A DNA stretch of 64,000 bases from an uncultured Coriobacteriales bacterium (GCA_934646835.1 CAKUES010000002.1:62001-126000); one strand, 5' to 3'. Counted from the first letter of the stretch, positions 52,535 through 62,931 are shown. Program-made: numbers and translations. Notes: generated from the letters alone by a model not told the origin.

Positions 52535-53458
52535 ATGGCAAGCCAGCCGGTTCTTCACGGTCCGCGCTTCGAGATCGCCTTGGGCGATGAGGCCTACCCG
52601 TGGCTGCTTGCCACGATGCAAGATGCCCCCAAGCGCATCTACGGCATCGGCAACCCGGAGGCCCTCACACCCGGGATTGCCGTGATCGGCGCGCGCAAGG
52701 CGACTCCTTATGGTTTGGCGGCTGCCAAGCGCTTTGCCGAGCACGCGGCCAAGCGGGGCGTGCCCATCATCTCCGGGGGCGCGCGGGGCTGCGATCAAGA
52801 GGCCCACCGGGCGGCGCTCAAGATAGGCGCCCCGACGGTAGTGGTCTTTGGCTCTGGGGCAGACGTCGTCTACCCGCGCATGGGCGCCAGGCTCTTCCAG
52901 CAGGTGATCGATGCGCGGGGCGCCGTCATCTCGGAAAACCCCTGGGGGACGCCGCCGCTCGGTCACACCTTCTTGCGTCGAAACCGCATCATCGCCGGCC
53001 TCTCGATGCTGCTTGTCATCGCAGAGGCGGGCATGCCGAGCGGCACTTTCTCCACCGCAGACGCCGCTTTGGCCGCCGATAGAAGCGTTGCCGCTGTCCC
53101 GGGTTCCATCACCTCGCCGTACTCGAAGGGCTCGAACTTCCTCATCTCCCAAGGCGCGGTCCCCCTCGTGGATGAGACGGCGCTGGACTTGGCGATAGAC
53201 GGTGCCTTTGCCCATTTGCCTTTGAGTGTCATGGAGAAGCCGGCACCTGATGACGGGGTGCCCAAATGGGATGAGATGCTCGAGGGAGACCCGCTTTTGG
53301 CGGCGCTGGCCGCAGAGAGCTACACCCCAGGCGAGCTCACCGCTTACTTTGGCTTCAGTGCAGCGGAGCTTGGCAGCAGGCTTTCGCAGTACGAGATGGC
53401 GGGTCTTGTCGAGAAGGGCCGTGACGGACGCTACCAAGCAGTAAGGGGAAGCTTATGA
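52535..53458 (+). CDS. dprA: DNA-processing protein DprA
   Basis: This 307-residue cytoplasmic protein binds incoming single-stranded DNA and loads RecA. The Rossmann-like core has IAVIGARKATPYG, RGVPIISGGARGCDQEAH and VVVFGSGADVVYP, then NRIIAGLSMLLVIAEAG and GTFSTADAALA. The C-terminal winged-helix (GELTAYFGFSAAELGSRLSQYEMAGLVEKG) is present. ATG 52535 is well placed 5 nt after GGAGGTGA, while GTG 52526 in frame is less so. It ends 51 nt before trmFO. Confidence 0.95.
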   Translation: MASQPVLHGPRFEIALGDEAYPWLLATMQDAPKRIYGIGNPEALTPGIAVIGARKATPYGLAAAKRFAEHAAKRGVPIISGGARGCDQEAHRAALKIGAPTVVVFGSGADVVYPRMGARLFQQVIDARGAVISENPWGTPPLGHTFLRRNRIIAGLSMLLVIAEAGMPSGTFSTADAALAADRSVAAVPGSITSPYSKGSNFLISQGAVPLVDETALDLAIDGAFAHLPLSVMEKPAPDDGVPKWDEMLEGDPLLAALAAESYTPGELTAYFGFSAAELGSRLSQYEMAGLVEKGRDGRYQAVRGSL

Positions 53459-53509
53459 TCGAGCCTGTATACTTTCAAGAATTCGAAAAAGCACGACAGG
53501 GAGAGATAC

Positions 53510-54874
53510 ATGACGTTTCCAGAGGTGATGGTTGTAGGAGCGGGTCTCGCGGGTTGCGAGGCGGCGCTGCAGCTTGCGCGCAGGGGCGTACCGGTGAGGC
53601 TCGTCGAGATGCGCCCGCAGGTGCAGACAGCCGTCCACCGTACTGCAGACGTCGCAGAGCTCGTCTGCTCTAACTCGCTCAAGGGCACCACCCCCGGCTC
53701 TGCCGCCAACGGCATCAAGGAGGAGCTCGCCTGCATGGGTTCCTTCCTCCTCGATGCCGCCAAACAGACCGCCATCCCCGCCGGCGGCGCGCTTGCCGTC
53801 GACAGGGAGAAGTTTTCTGCGCGCGTTCAAGAGCTCCTCGACGCGAGCCCCCTCATCACCATCGAACGCAGGGAAGTGACCCAGATTCCGGATTGTCCGG
53901 CGATTCTTGCCACCGGTCCGCTTACCTCCGACACACTGGCCGACGTGCTGGCTCAGGAACTGGGCAGCGAGGGCCTGGCGTTTTACGACGCGGCTGCTCC
54001 CATCGTCGAGGCGGACTCCATCGACCGCGACGTCGTCTTCGCCCAGTCGCGCTACGACAAAGGTGGTGAGGCGGACTACCTCAACGCGCCCTTCGACAAG
54101 GAGAGCTACGAGGCCTTCGTTACGGAGCTCGTCGCAGCCAACCGCGTCATCGACAAGCACTTCAAGAGGCGTGAGCTCTTTGCCGCTTGCCAGCCGGTGG
54201 AGGAGGTCGCCCGCACGGGCATGGACGCGCTGCGCTACGGCGCCCTCAAGCCGGTGGGTCTCACGGACCCGCGTACAGACCGCCGTCCCTGGGCGGCAGT
54301 CCAGCTCAGGGCGGAAAACGCCCAGGCCACTGCCTACAACCTCGTGGGTTTTCAGACCAATCTGCGCTTTGGCGAGCAAGAGCGCGTCTTCAGGATGATT
54401 CCGGGTCTCGAACATGCGGAGTTCTCGCGCTTTGGCGTCATGCACCGCAACACCTTCGTTGATACGCCCCATGTCCTGACCAGGACCCTTGCCCTGCCCA
54501 AGCACCCCCAGGTCCACCTTGCCGGCCAGGTGACGGGCACGGAGGGCTACCTGGAGGCCGTTGCCTCGGGTCTCTTCGTCGCGCTTGCCGTGTATGCGGA
54601 GCTCGCTGGACTTGAGGCTCCCTGCCTGCCCAAGCACTCCTTCATCGGTGCGCTGTTCGACTACGCGACCGATCCCGCGACGCAAGACTACCAGCCCATG
54701 CACGTCAACCATGGCATCCTCGAGCCCATCGAGCCCAAGATCAAGAACAAGGTGCAGCGCCAGGCGGCAAATGCCAAGCGCGGTCTGGACGCCCTCGAGG
54801 GCTACGTTGCCCAGCGCTCCGATCTCTTTGAGGAATCTCGTGTTGCAGCGCCTGCGGATGGCCGCGGGCAGTAG
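53510..54874 (+). CDS. trmFO: Methylenetetrahydrofolate-tRNA-(uracil-5-)-methyltransferase TrmFO
   Basis: This 454-residue FAD enzyme methylates U54 in the T-loop of tRNA using methylene-THF. The N-terminal FAD motif is VMVVGAGLAGCEAALQLARRG, followed by TADVAELVCSNSLKG, and later VGFQTNLRFGEQERVFRMIPGLEHAEFSRFGVMHRNTF and LAGQVTGTEGYLEAVASG. The length is typical. ATG 53510 follows GGGAGATAC. A tyrosine recombinase gene follows 17 nt later. Confidence 0.96.
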   Translation: MTFPEVMVVGAGLAGCEAALQLARRGVPVRLVEMRPQVQTAVHRTADVAELVCSNSLKGTTPGSAANGIKEELACMGSFLLDAAKQTAIPAGGALAVDREKFSARVQELLDASPLITIERREVTQIPDCPAILATGPLTSDTLADVLAQELGSEGLAFYDAAAPIVEADSIDRDVVFAQSRYDKGGEADYLNAPFDKESYEAFVTELVAANRVIDKHFKRRELFAACQPVEEVARTGMDALRYGALKPVGLTDPRTDRRPWAAVQLRAENAQATAYNLVGFQTNLRFGEQERVFRMIPGLEHAEFSRFGVMHRNTFVDTPHVLTRTLALPKHPQVHLAGQVTGTEGYLEAVASGLFVALAVYAELAGLEAPCLPKHSFIGALFDYATDPATQDYQPMHVNHGILEPIEPKIKNKVQRQAANAKRGLDALEGYVAQRSDLFEESRVAAPADGRGQ

Positions 54875-54891
54875 GCGGGGATGGCGAGTCT

Positions 54892-55836
54892 ATGTCGGGT
54901 TCTGCAAACATGGCGGAGCGCTTCGACAACCCGTCGCTTGACGCGGATGCCGCGCGCTGGGCCAAGGAGTTCTTGCGTTACTTGCGTGTGGAGAGGGGCT
55001 ATTCGCCCAACACGCTGCGTGCCTACGCCATCGACATCGAGGCCTACCTGCTGTGGGCGCAGCGGACAGGGGAGGATGCACTGCACCTCGACCACCGCGC
55101 CTTCAGGCGCTACCTCGTCTACATGGAGAAGTCTGGTTACGTGCGCAAGACGGCAAGCCGGCGCCTCTCCGCCGTCAGGACCTTCTTCTCCTATCTCAAT
55201 GCCCGCGAGGTCGTCTTGGGTAATCCCGCTGCAGCTGCCGCGACTCCCAAGGCTTCCAAGGCCCTGCCCCGCCGCGTGCTGCTGCGTGACGTCGAGCGTC
55301 TGCTGGCGGTCTGCAACGGCTCCGACGAGCCCGTGGATTTACGAGACGCGGCTTTTCTCGAGCTGCTCTTTGCGACAGGCGCGCGTATCTCGGAGATGGC
55401 GGGCTTGGCGCCGTGCGACGTGAGCTTCACCGCAAAAAGCGTGCGCCTCTTTGGCAAAGGCTCCAAAGAACGCGATGTCCCGCTGTATCCTCGCGCCCTT
55501 GAGGCTACGAGCCGCTACCTGTCCTTTGGCAGGCCAAAGCTCATCGGCTCAAGGCCCTGCGCCAAGCTCTTCGTCTCCACGCGGGGCAACCCCATGAGCG
55601 CTGATGCACTGCGCAAGGCGTTCAAGGCGCGCGCAGCGCAAGCCGGGCTCGATCCCTCGCTTCATCCGCACGATCTGCGCCACAGCTTTGCCACCGAGCT
55701 GCTCGAGGGCGGCGCTGACCTAAGGAGCGTGCAAGAGATGCTCGGTCACGCCAGTTTGTCGACGACTCAGGTGTATACTCACCTTTCGCTCGAACATATG
55801 CGGGAAACAATGAAACAAGCTCACCCACGCGCGTAA
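54892..55836 (+). CDS. xerC: XerC/XerD-type tyrosine recombinase
   Basis: This 314-residue recombinase probably resolves chromosome dimers. The N-terminal SAM-like domain (FLRYLRVERGYSPNTLRAYAIDIEAYLLW) precedes the catalytic domain with the first Arg in LLFATGARISEM, the Lys region FGKGSKERDVP, HPHDLRHSFATELL (His-x-x-Arg), GHASLSTTQVYTHL with His and the nucleophile Tyr. Context after dprA and trmFO matches housekeeping XerC/XerD rather than a phage integrase. No dif site is in the near neighbourhood. XerC versus XerD naming is a choice by context. Confidence 0.9.
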   Translation: MSGSANMAERFDNPSLDADAARWAKEFLRYLRVERGYSPNTLRAYAIDIEAYLLWAQRTGEDALHLDHRAFRRYLVYMEKSGYVRKTASRRLSAVRTFFSYLNAREVVLGNPAAAAATPKASKALPRRVLLRDVERLLAVCNGSDEPVDLRDAAFLELLFATGARISEMAGLAPCDVSFTAKSVRLFGKGSKERDVPLYPRALEATSRYLSFGRPKLIGSRPCAKLFVSTRGNPMSADALRKAFKARAAQAGLDPSLHPHDLRHSFATELLEGGADLRSVQEMLGHASLSTTQVYTHLSLEHMRETMKQAHPRA

Positions 55837-55933
55837 ATAGTGTGTTATACTTCTGAATCCGCGTGGCAGGAACTGCGCGCATATCTGGTAATCGACGGCG
55901 TAGAGCCGTTTATTGAAGCAAGGAGATCGAGAA

Positions 55934-56125
55934 ATGTCTAAGGTTTGCTCTGTTTGTGGTAAGCACCCCGTCGCTGGTCGTAGCATCAGCCACTCCCACC
56001 GTGTTTCCAACCGTACTTTCCGCCCCAACATCCAGCGCGTCACTGTTGTGGAGCCCAACGGTCATAAGCACAAGGCCAACGTCTGCACCAAGTGCCTGAA
56101 GGCCGGCAAGGTCGTCCGCGGCTAA
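55934..56125 (+). CDS. rpmB: 50S ribosomal protein L28
   Basis: A 63-residue basic protein, MSKVCSVCGKHPVAGRSISH to the end, matching L28, with two cysteine pairs (CSVCGK and CTKCLKAG) marking the zinc-binding C+ form. ATG 55934 follows AAGGAGATC. It is a separate unit between xerC and hisS, with a terminator-like hairpin at about 56150-56177 (CAAGGGGCC with GGCCTCTTG). Confidence 0.96.
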   Translation: MSKVCSVCGKHPVAGRSISHSHRVSNRTFRPNIQRVTVVEPNGHKHKANVCTKCLKAGKVVRG

Positions 56126-56193
56126 TTTCTCGCGTCATACCTGTTAGTTGCAAGGGGCCTGTAAGGGCCTCTTGTTGTTTTGAGAGGTAAACC

Positions 56194-57507
56194 ATGGCTT
56201 ACAAAGCACCCAAGGGAACCCAAGACCTGCTGCCCTCCCAGGCCCGCGCCTGGAACGCGTTCACCGCCAAGGCCGCAGATGTCTTCTCGCTCTACGGCTA
56301 CGAGCCGATCGAGACCCCTGCCTTCGAGAAGTCCGAGCTCTTCTTGCGCGGCTGCGGTGAGACCTGCGACGCTGCCACCAAGGAGATCTTCTCCGTCTTC
56401 TCCGTCGGCGCTGTCTCTCGCCTGAAGGAGGGCACTGCCCTCAAGTCGGACCAGAAGCTCGCGCTGCGCCCGGAGGGCACGGCAAGCGTCGTCCGCGCCA
56501 TCGCAGAGCACAACCTCGTCCCGCAGGGTGCCGCTCCGGTCAAGCTCTTCTACGCCGGCCCCATGTATCGCTGCGAGCGTCCCCAGAAGGGCCGCCTGCG
56601 CGAGTTCCACCAGGTTGGCGTCGAGTGCCTCGGCGCGACGGATGCTTGCGCTGACGCAGAGATGATCATCATGTGCATGCGCTTCTTCGAGGCGCTGGGC
56701 ATCAAGCGCGAGTCCATGACGCTGCTCATCAACTCCATGGGCGACGATAAGTGCCGCCCGGCCTACACCCAGGCGGTCAAGGATTACATGGTCGAGCACC
56801 AAGACGGCTTGTGCGAGGAGTGCCGCCGCCGCATCGAGACCAATCCGCTGCGCGCCTTCGACTGCAAGAACCCCGCCTGCTTCGAGGTCATGGAGGGCGC
56901 ACCGCGCTTCTCCGACCACCTGTGCGACGAGTGCAACGAGCGCCATGTTCAGGTCAAGGGCTACCTTGAGGCCGCTGGTATCTCCTACGTCGAGGATCCC
57001 CGCCTTGTTCGCGGCTTCGACTACTACACCGGCACGGTCTTCGAGGTCCAGGTGACCGAGGGCCTCGGTTCCCAGAGCGCTATCGGCGGCGGTGGCCGCT
57101 ACGACGGCCTCATGGGCGAGGTTGGCGGAACGGACCTGCCCGGCCTTGGCTTTGCCGTCGGCTTCGAGCGCATCATGCTCGCGCTTGAGGCCCAGGGCAT
57201 CAGCCTCGACCCCGGCGCCCCCAAGAGTGTTTACGTCGCTTGCGTCGACGACTCCGCCCGTCCGCAGGCATTTGGCATCCTCCAGCAGCTGCGTGATGCC
57301 GGTATCGCCGCCTTGAGCGACACCCAGGGTCGCAGCCTCAAGAGCCAGTTCAAGGTCGCTGGCAAGATGGACGCGGCGCTCGCCGTCGTCATCGGCCCGG
57401 ACGAGCTTGCCGCAGGCCAGGTCAAGGTCCGCGACTTTTCCTCCCACGAGGAGACCCTCGTCGCTGTGGCAGACGTCGCTGCAACCGTTGCCAAGATGCT
57501 CGGCTAG
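56194..57507 (+). CDS. hisS: Histidyl-tRNA synthetase
   Basis: This 437-residue class II synthetase charges tRNA-His. Motif 1 region is KAPKGTQDLLP, motif 2 FYAGPMYRCERPQKGRLREFHQVGVECLG, the histidine loop RGFDYYTGTVFEV and motif 3 GGGGRYDGL to GLGFAVGFERIMLAL. The C-terminal anticodon domain follows. ATG 56194 follows TTGAGAGG. The terminator at 57529-57570 ends the unit. Confidence 0.96.
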   Translation: MAYKAPKGTQDLLPSQARAWNAFTAKAADVFSLYGYEPIETPAFEKSELFLRGCGETCDAATKEIFSVFSVGAVSRLKEGTALKSDQKLALRPEGTASVVRAIAEHNLVPQGAAPVKLFYAGPMYRCERPQKGRLREFHQVGVECLGATDACADAEMIIMCMRFFEALGIKRESMTLLINSMGDDKCRPAYTQAVKDYMVEHQDGLCEECRRRIETNPLRAFDCKNPACFEVMEGAPRFSDHLCDECNERHVQVKGYLEAAGISYVEDPRLVRGFDYYTGTVFEVQVTEGLGSQSAIGGGGRYDGLMGEVGGTDLPGLGFAVGFERIMLALEAQGISLDPGAPKSVYVACVDDSARPQAFGILQQLRDAGIAALSDTQGRSLKSQFKVAGKMDAALAVVIGPDELAAGQVKVRDFSSHEETLVAVADVAATVAKMLG

Positions 57508-57528
57508 CTGCCCTGCCGCTAGCAGATT

Positions 57529-57570
57529 AAGAGCCCCTGCCAGTCTCGTACGAGGCTGGCAGGGGCTCTT
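57529..57570 (+). terminator. Terminator of hisS
   Basis: AAGAGCCCCTGCCAG (57529-57543) pairs with CTGGCAGGGGCTCTT (57556-57570). The T-run is short, but the stem is 15 bp and the A's on the 5' side allow two-way use. Confidence 0.85.
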
Positions 57571-57622
57571 CACGTTGTGCCAGGGGAGGTATCGCGCGAG
57601 CACCTGCCGACCCGTTGCAACC

Positions 57623-57668
57623 AGATGGCGCCGACTTCGTCTGGCGCCTACGCGGGGTCTGGGCCCCA
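57623..57668. repeat. Family D repeat, left border copy
   Basis: 46 nt (AGATGGCGCC ... GGGCCCCA) identical to 58882-58927. Sequence just before it (CTGCCGACCCGTTGCAA) is also close to that before the right copy (CTGCCGGCCCGCTGCAA). Confidence 0.95.
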
Positions 57669-57794
57669 ATGATGCTGACGCACAACACATCGCGAGCTGC
57701 AGCGATAAAACGAGTGAAACGACGTCAAGAGCCAGCGGGTCGCAACTGACTTGCAAGATGCAAACCATCATAAGTGTTACGTTATCTGCAATGA

Positions 57795-57861
57795 CTGTAT
57801 TGTAATTCGATACAGAACTCTGTATTCTCGTTTGTAGGTTATTGCTGTATGTCTCATACAG
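57795..57861. promoter_or_regulatory. Promoter with CTGTAT/ATACAG operator-like palindromes
   Basis: CTGTAT and ATACAG are paired with a 9-nt gap at 57795-57815 and a 5-nt gap at 57845-57861, plus a half site at 57820-57825. A plausible promoter overlaps them on the plus strand (TTGTAA at 57800-57805, 17 nt, TATTCT at 57823-57828). The helix-turn-helix protein encoded downstream could bind here; that is inference. Confidence 0.6.
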
Positions 57862-57877
57862 AAAGGCAGGCAAACCG

Positions 57878-58261
57878 ATGAAAGCTCTCAAAGCTGCACT
57901 ACCTGCAATCACTCTTGCTCTTCTCATCCCCCTTATCGCATATGCGCTGTATCCGCTTGAGCACTGGGTGACGGTATATCTGTTCCAGCGCGGAGAGATC
58001 GGTGATGCAGGATACTGTGCGCTCAGGTTCGCAGAGATGGCTCTGTTCGTCCTTGCCACATTTATCCTCATGCGCGAGGTTTTGGAGCCAAAGCGCTGGT
58101 CGACAACATGCCTTGGCATCGGCTTTCTCGTATCCGCTTTGCTGCTCACGCAAGTCGTCTCTGCGCCGTTCTTCACCGACTTCGATATTCTCCGCGCATT
58201 TCTCACAACTGCTTACGGAGTGTCCTTTTTGCTAGCATTGTCGGGAAAGGTCAGCGCATAG
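57878..58261 (+). CDS. Small integral membrane protein, partner of an HTH regulator
   Basis: A 127-residue protein with four hydrophobic segments (around ITLALLIPLIAYALYPL, FAEMALFVLATFILM, TTCLGIGFLVSALLLTQVV and AFLTTAYGVSFLLALSG). It resembles by context the small DUF2975-type membrane proteins encoded before YozG-like regulators, but is shorter than those and I see no clear match. ATG 57878 lies after AAAGGCAGG. The codon use and base composition are AT-richer than the neighbours. The gene is followed in the same frame, after one TAG, by the HTH gene. Function unknown. Confidence 0.72.
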   Translation: MKALKAALPAITLALLIPLIAYALYPLEHWVTVYLFQRGEIGDAGYCALRFAEMALFVLATFILMREVLEPKRWSTTCLGIGFLVSALLLTQVVSAPFFTDFDILRAFLTTAYGVSFLLALSGKVSA

Positions 58262-58273
58262 AAAGGCAACAAT

Positions 58274-58498
58274 ATTCCGATCAAGCTTCACATAGACAAA
58301 CTCGCTGCAGAGCGAGGGATAACTGTCACATACCTTGCGAAAGCTGTTGGAATCAGCCGCGTCAACATGTCGAACCTCAAAACAGGCAAGGTGAGGGCGA
58401 TCAGGTTCTCCACGCTTGAGGCAATCTGCCGGGAACTGAACTGCCAACCAGGAGATATCTTGGAGTACGTGCCAGACGAGCAAATAGATCGCAACTGA
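58274..58498 (+). CDS. Small XRE-family (YozG-like) helix-turn-helix regulator with ATT start
   Basis: This 74-residue protein is mostly an HTH domain: IKLHIDKLAAERGITVTYLA, then GISRVNMSNLKTGKVRAIRF with the recognition helix, and STLEAICRELNCQPGDILEY. That is the compact Cro/CI type that ends soon after the GDIL motif, as in YozG-like regulators. No ATG, GTG or TTG lies in frame before the HTH. ATT 58274 is the best start, 7 nt after GAAAGG, giving I/M-PIKLHIDK, as such proteins usually begin. It starts 12 nt after the membrane-protein stop and in the same frame. It probably binds the CTGTAT/ATACAG sites upstream. A terminator follows. Confidence 0.75.
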   Translation: MPIKLHIDKLAAERGITVTYLAKAVGISRVNMSNLKTGKVRAIRFSTLEAICRELNCQPGDILEYVPDEQIDRN

Positions 58499-58506
58499 GC
58501 AGCAAC

Positions 58507-58545
58507 AAAGGGAGTCAAGCACGCGAAACTTGCCTCCCTTTTCTT
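58507..58545 (+). terminator. Terminator of the HTH gene
   Basis: AAAGGGAG and CTCCCTTTT with inner CAAG/CTTG pairing around ACGCGAAA, then T's, directly after the HTH stop codon. Confidence 0.8.
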
Positions 58546-58699
58546 GTCGCATTGAGATGCAGAGACAGCAGGGTCCATCTGTCAGAGCAACCCCGCGCAA
58601 GCGAACAGAGGTACCTATCGCGCATTAAATGAACTGTCGAATCTGAGGAGGGGGAGCTCAGGCGAAAGGCTTACCGCGCTCCGTTGGAGCTTTGCTCCC

Positions 58700-58840
58700 A
58701 AAAAGTGCATGAAGTGTTAAGGGTTGAAGCGAGTTGTCAAGTAGCCGCAAATCGACAACGCTGTGACCTGCGGCTTTGCAAGCGTCAACTGCCGGCTACT
58801 CAGCAAATCGTGCCAACCCTTAACACTTCATGCACTTTTT
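58700..58840. repeat. Long inverted repeat with 27-bp arms
   Basis: 58700-58726 and 58814-58840 are exact complements (AAAAAGTGCATGAAGTGTTA is part of the first arm) with an 87-nt spacer that itself has a weak internal hairpin (AGCCGCA / TGCGGCT). Confidence 0.92.
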
Positions 58841-58881
58841 GAATCCGGCACGCACTTGTGAGCTGCCGGCCCGCTGCAAGC

Positions 58882-58927
58882 AGATGGCGCCGACTTCGTC
58901 TGGCGCCTACGCGGGGTCTGGGCCCCA
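58882..58927. repeat. Family D repeat, right border copy
   Basis: 46 nt identical to 57623-57668, in the same orientation 1259 nt away. It runs into a fragment of a family A arm (CACTGGCACATTGTGTGTCA, 58926-58945). Confidence 0.95.
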
Positions 58928-58994
58928 CTGGCACATTGTGTGTCATCCGGCGCTGCGGTCCGCGTCGTCCAAAATGGGACGCTGTGCGGCATGT

Positions 58995-59110
58995 CGCTAA
59001 GTGCGGTCGATTCTGCCTGCTTGCTTGCAAGATCAACCGCACTTAGCGGTCCACAAGCCCCAATCGACCGCACTTAAGCGGGTTTGGGGCTTCGATTAAC
59101 CGCACTTGCG
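58995..59110. repeat. Family C repeats (AAGTGCGGT / ACCGCACTT)
   Basis: CGCTAAGTGCGGT at 58995-59007 pairs with ACCGCACTTAGCG at 59036-59048, and further CCGCACTT copies lie near 59068 and 59100. Same element as at 7506 and 43917. Confidence 0.85.
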
Positions 59111-59304
59111 TCGCTTGAGTCGCCCCCGTCGGCAATCGACGAACCTCGCAGCCCGCATCCACCGCGCGGCCTTGGCCCTTTGCTCCCTCGACTGAAGTTC
59201 TGCCCGCTGCCATCGTGCGATGGGGGTATCCTATACGGACGTGTTTTTGTTGGAAGGGCGGTCCACTGTCTATGGTCTCGCCCAAGATTTGAGGAGGGCA
59301 TACA

Positions 59305-61092
<1,788 letters not shown>

Positions 61093-61104
61093 GAGAGCCG
61101 TCAG

Positions 61105-62844
61105 ATGACAGTCCTCAAGCTCAGCAAAACCTACTGCCCGACCCTTAAGGAGGATCCCGCAGACGCCGACATCGCGAGCCACAAGCTCCTGATGCGCGCC
61201 GGCATGATCCGCAAGATGGGCTCCGGCATCTACACCTTCCTGCCTCTGGGCCAGCGCGTGCTCGCCAAGGTCAAGCAGATTATCCGCGAGGAGATGAACG
61301 CCGCAGGCTGCCAGGAGATCCTCATGCCGATGCTCCAGCCGGCAGAGCTGTGGCACGAGTCCGGACGCTGGGATGACTACGGCCCCGAGATGATGCGCCT
61401 GACCGACCGCCACGAGGTCGAGTTCTGCCTTGGCCCCACGCACGAGGAGCTCATCACGGACCTGGTCCGCAACGAGCTGCGCTCTTACAAGGAGCTGCCC
61501 GTCAACCTGTACCAGATGCAGGACAAGTTCCGCGACGAGCGCAGGCCCCGCTTTGGCCTGCTGCGCACCCGCGAGTTCATCATGAAGGACGCCTACAGCT
61601 TCTCTGCCACGCAGGAGTCCCTCGATGAGATCTACGACGAGATGTCCGTGGCCTACGCACGCGTCTGCGAGAGGCTCGGCATGGAGTACCGCATGGTCGA
61701 GGCCGACTCCGGCCAGATCGGCGGCAGCGAGACCTGCGAGTTCATGGCGCTTGCCGATGCCGGCGAGTCCGATCTGGTCCACTGCACCTGCGGCTACGCT
61801 GCAGATGCGGAGGCCGCCAAGGTCGGCGTGAAGGTCGTCATGAACCCCGAGCGCGAGCTCGAGAAGATCTCCACCCCCGGCGTTCACAGCATCGAGGAGC
61901 TCGCAGCCTTCCTCGACGTGCCGCAAAACGCACTCGTCAAGGCGCTTTCCGCCACCGACGGCGAGGGCGTCACCTACGTGATGTTCGTCCCCGGTGACCA
62001 CGAGGCCAACGACATCAAGTACGAGGCCATCGCAGAGGGCTTCCGCCTGCTCACCGACGAGGAGATGATTGAGCGCGGCCTGGTCAAGGGCTCCATGGGC
62101 CCGGTCGGTCTGCCCGCCGGCACCAAGGTCATCGCCGACTCCTCTCTCGAGGGCCTCTCAGCTTGGACCGTCGGTGCCAACGAGGACGGCTTCCACCTGC
62201 TCGGTGCCAAGCCTGGCCGCGACTTCGAGGTCGACGAGTACCGCGACCTCGTCCTCGCCAAGCCCGGCGACATCTGCCCCGAGTGCGGCAAGGAGCTCTC
62301 CGGCGACCGCGGCATCGAGGTCTCCCAGGTCTTCAAGCTGGGTACCAAGTACTCCGAGGCCATGAACGCGACCTTCATGGACGAGAACGGCAAGGAGAAG
62401 CCCTTCATCATGGGTTGCTACGGCATCGGCGTCACCCGCTCTCTGGCGGCAGTCGTCGAGCAGCGCAACGACGAGGCTGGCATCGCCGGCTGGCCGGTGA
62501 GCATTGCTCCGGCTGAGGTCATCGTGCTGCCCCTCATCAAGGGCGATGACCTGGTCGAGCCTCTGGCAGACCGCCTTGCCGATGAGCTGGCAGCTGCCGG
62601 CGTCGAGGTTGCCCTCGACGACCGCAAGGAGCGCGCCGGCGTCAAGTTCGCGGACGCGGACCTGGTTGGCTGGCCCTTCCAGCTGACTATCGGCAAGAAG
62701 GGTGCTGCCAACGGCATCGTCGAGTTCAAGGACCGCGCAACTGGCGAGAAGTCCGAGTTCGCGGTCGACGAGGCCGTGGCCAAGGTCGTCGAAGCCGTCG
62801 AGGCTGCCCGCAAGGCAGTCGAGGCCAAGACCGTCGAGCTCTAG
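61105..62844 (+). CDS. proS: Prolyl-tRNA synthetase (bacterial type with editing domain)
   Basis: This 579-residue class II synthetase charges tRNA-Pro. Motif 1 region is RAGMIRKMGSGIYTFLPLGQRVL, motif 2 DKFRDERRPRFGLLRTREFIMKDAYSF and motif 3 GCYGIGVTRSLAAVVEQ. The insert of about 180 residues between motifs 2 and 3 (VHSIEELAAFLDVPQNALVKAL on) is the YbaK-like editing domain of bacterial ProRS, which clears alanine and cysteine. ATG 61105 follows TAGGAGAG. Terminator at 62869-62908. Confidence 0.96.
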   Translation: MTVLKLSKTYCPTLKEDPADADIASHKLLMRAGMIRKMGSGIYTFLPLGQRVLAKVKQIIREEMNAAGCQEILMPMLQPAELWHESGRWDDYGPEMMRLTDRHEVEFCLGPTHEELITDLVRNELRSYKELPVNLYQMQDKFRDERRPRFGLLRTREFIMKDAYSFSATQESLDEIYDEMSVAYARVCERLGMEYRMVEADSGQIGGSETCEFMALADAGESDLVHCTCGYAADAEAAKVGVKVVMNPERELEKISTPGVHSIEELAAFLDVPQNALVKALSATDGEGVTYVMFVPGDHEANDIKYEAIAEGFRLLTDEEMIERGLVKGSMGPVGLPAGTKVIADSSLEGLSAWTVGANEDGFHLLGAKPGRDFEVDEYRDLVLAKPGDICPECGKELSGDRGIEVSQVFKLGTKYSEAMNATFMDENGKEKPFIMGCYGIGVTRSLAAVVEQRNDEAGIAGWPVSIAPAEVIVLPLIKGDDLVEPLADRLADELAAAGVEVALDDRKERAGVKFADADLVGWPFQLTIGKKGAANGIVEFKDRATGEKSEFAVDEAVAKVVEAVEAARKAVEAKTVEL

Positions 62845-62868
62845 GCGACAGTCTCATGTGAGTTACCC

Positions 62869-62908
62869 AACCGGCGGATAGGGCGACCCCCTTGTCCGCC
62901 GGTTTTCG
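62869..62908 (+). terminator. Terminator of aspS-proS
   Basis: AACCGGCGGA (62869-62878) pairs with TCCGCCGGTT (62895-62904) and continues into T's, between proS and crcB. Confidence 0.88.
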
Positions 62909-62931
62909 TTTCGTCTTGAAAGAAGAACCCC

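Larger units (their letters stand above)
58499..59304. other. Gene-free 806-nt region full of repeats
   Basis: Contains, in order, the HTH terminator, the 27-bp-arm inverted repeat, a family D copy, a family A fragment, a family C cluster and the upstream region of aspS. No gene is supported on either strand. Confidence 0.65.

Noticed and set aside
54892..55836. Tyrosine recombinase as a phage or island integrase
   Set aside because: Its place after dprA and trmFO, normal length and lack of a tRNA or attachment repeat nearby favour housekeeping XerC/XerD.
27219..59304. T-box leaders before ileS, hisS, gltX or aspS
   Set aside because: The conserved T-box string (GGTGGNACCGCG type) was not found upstream of any of them.
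62845..62931. Fluoride riboswitch before crcB
   Set aside because: The hairpin there is a plain terminator for proS, and the conserved fluoride aptamer strings were not seen.
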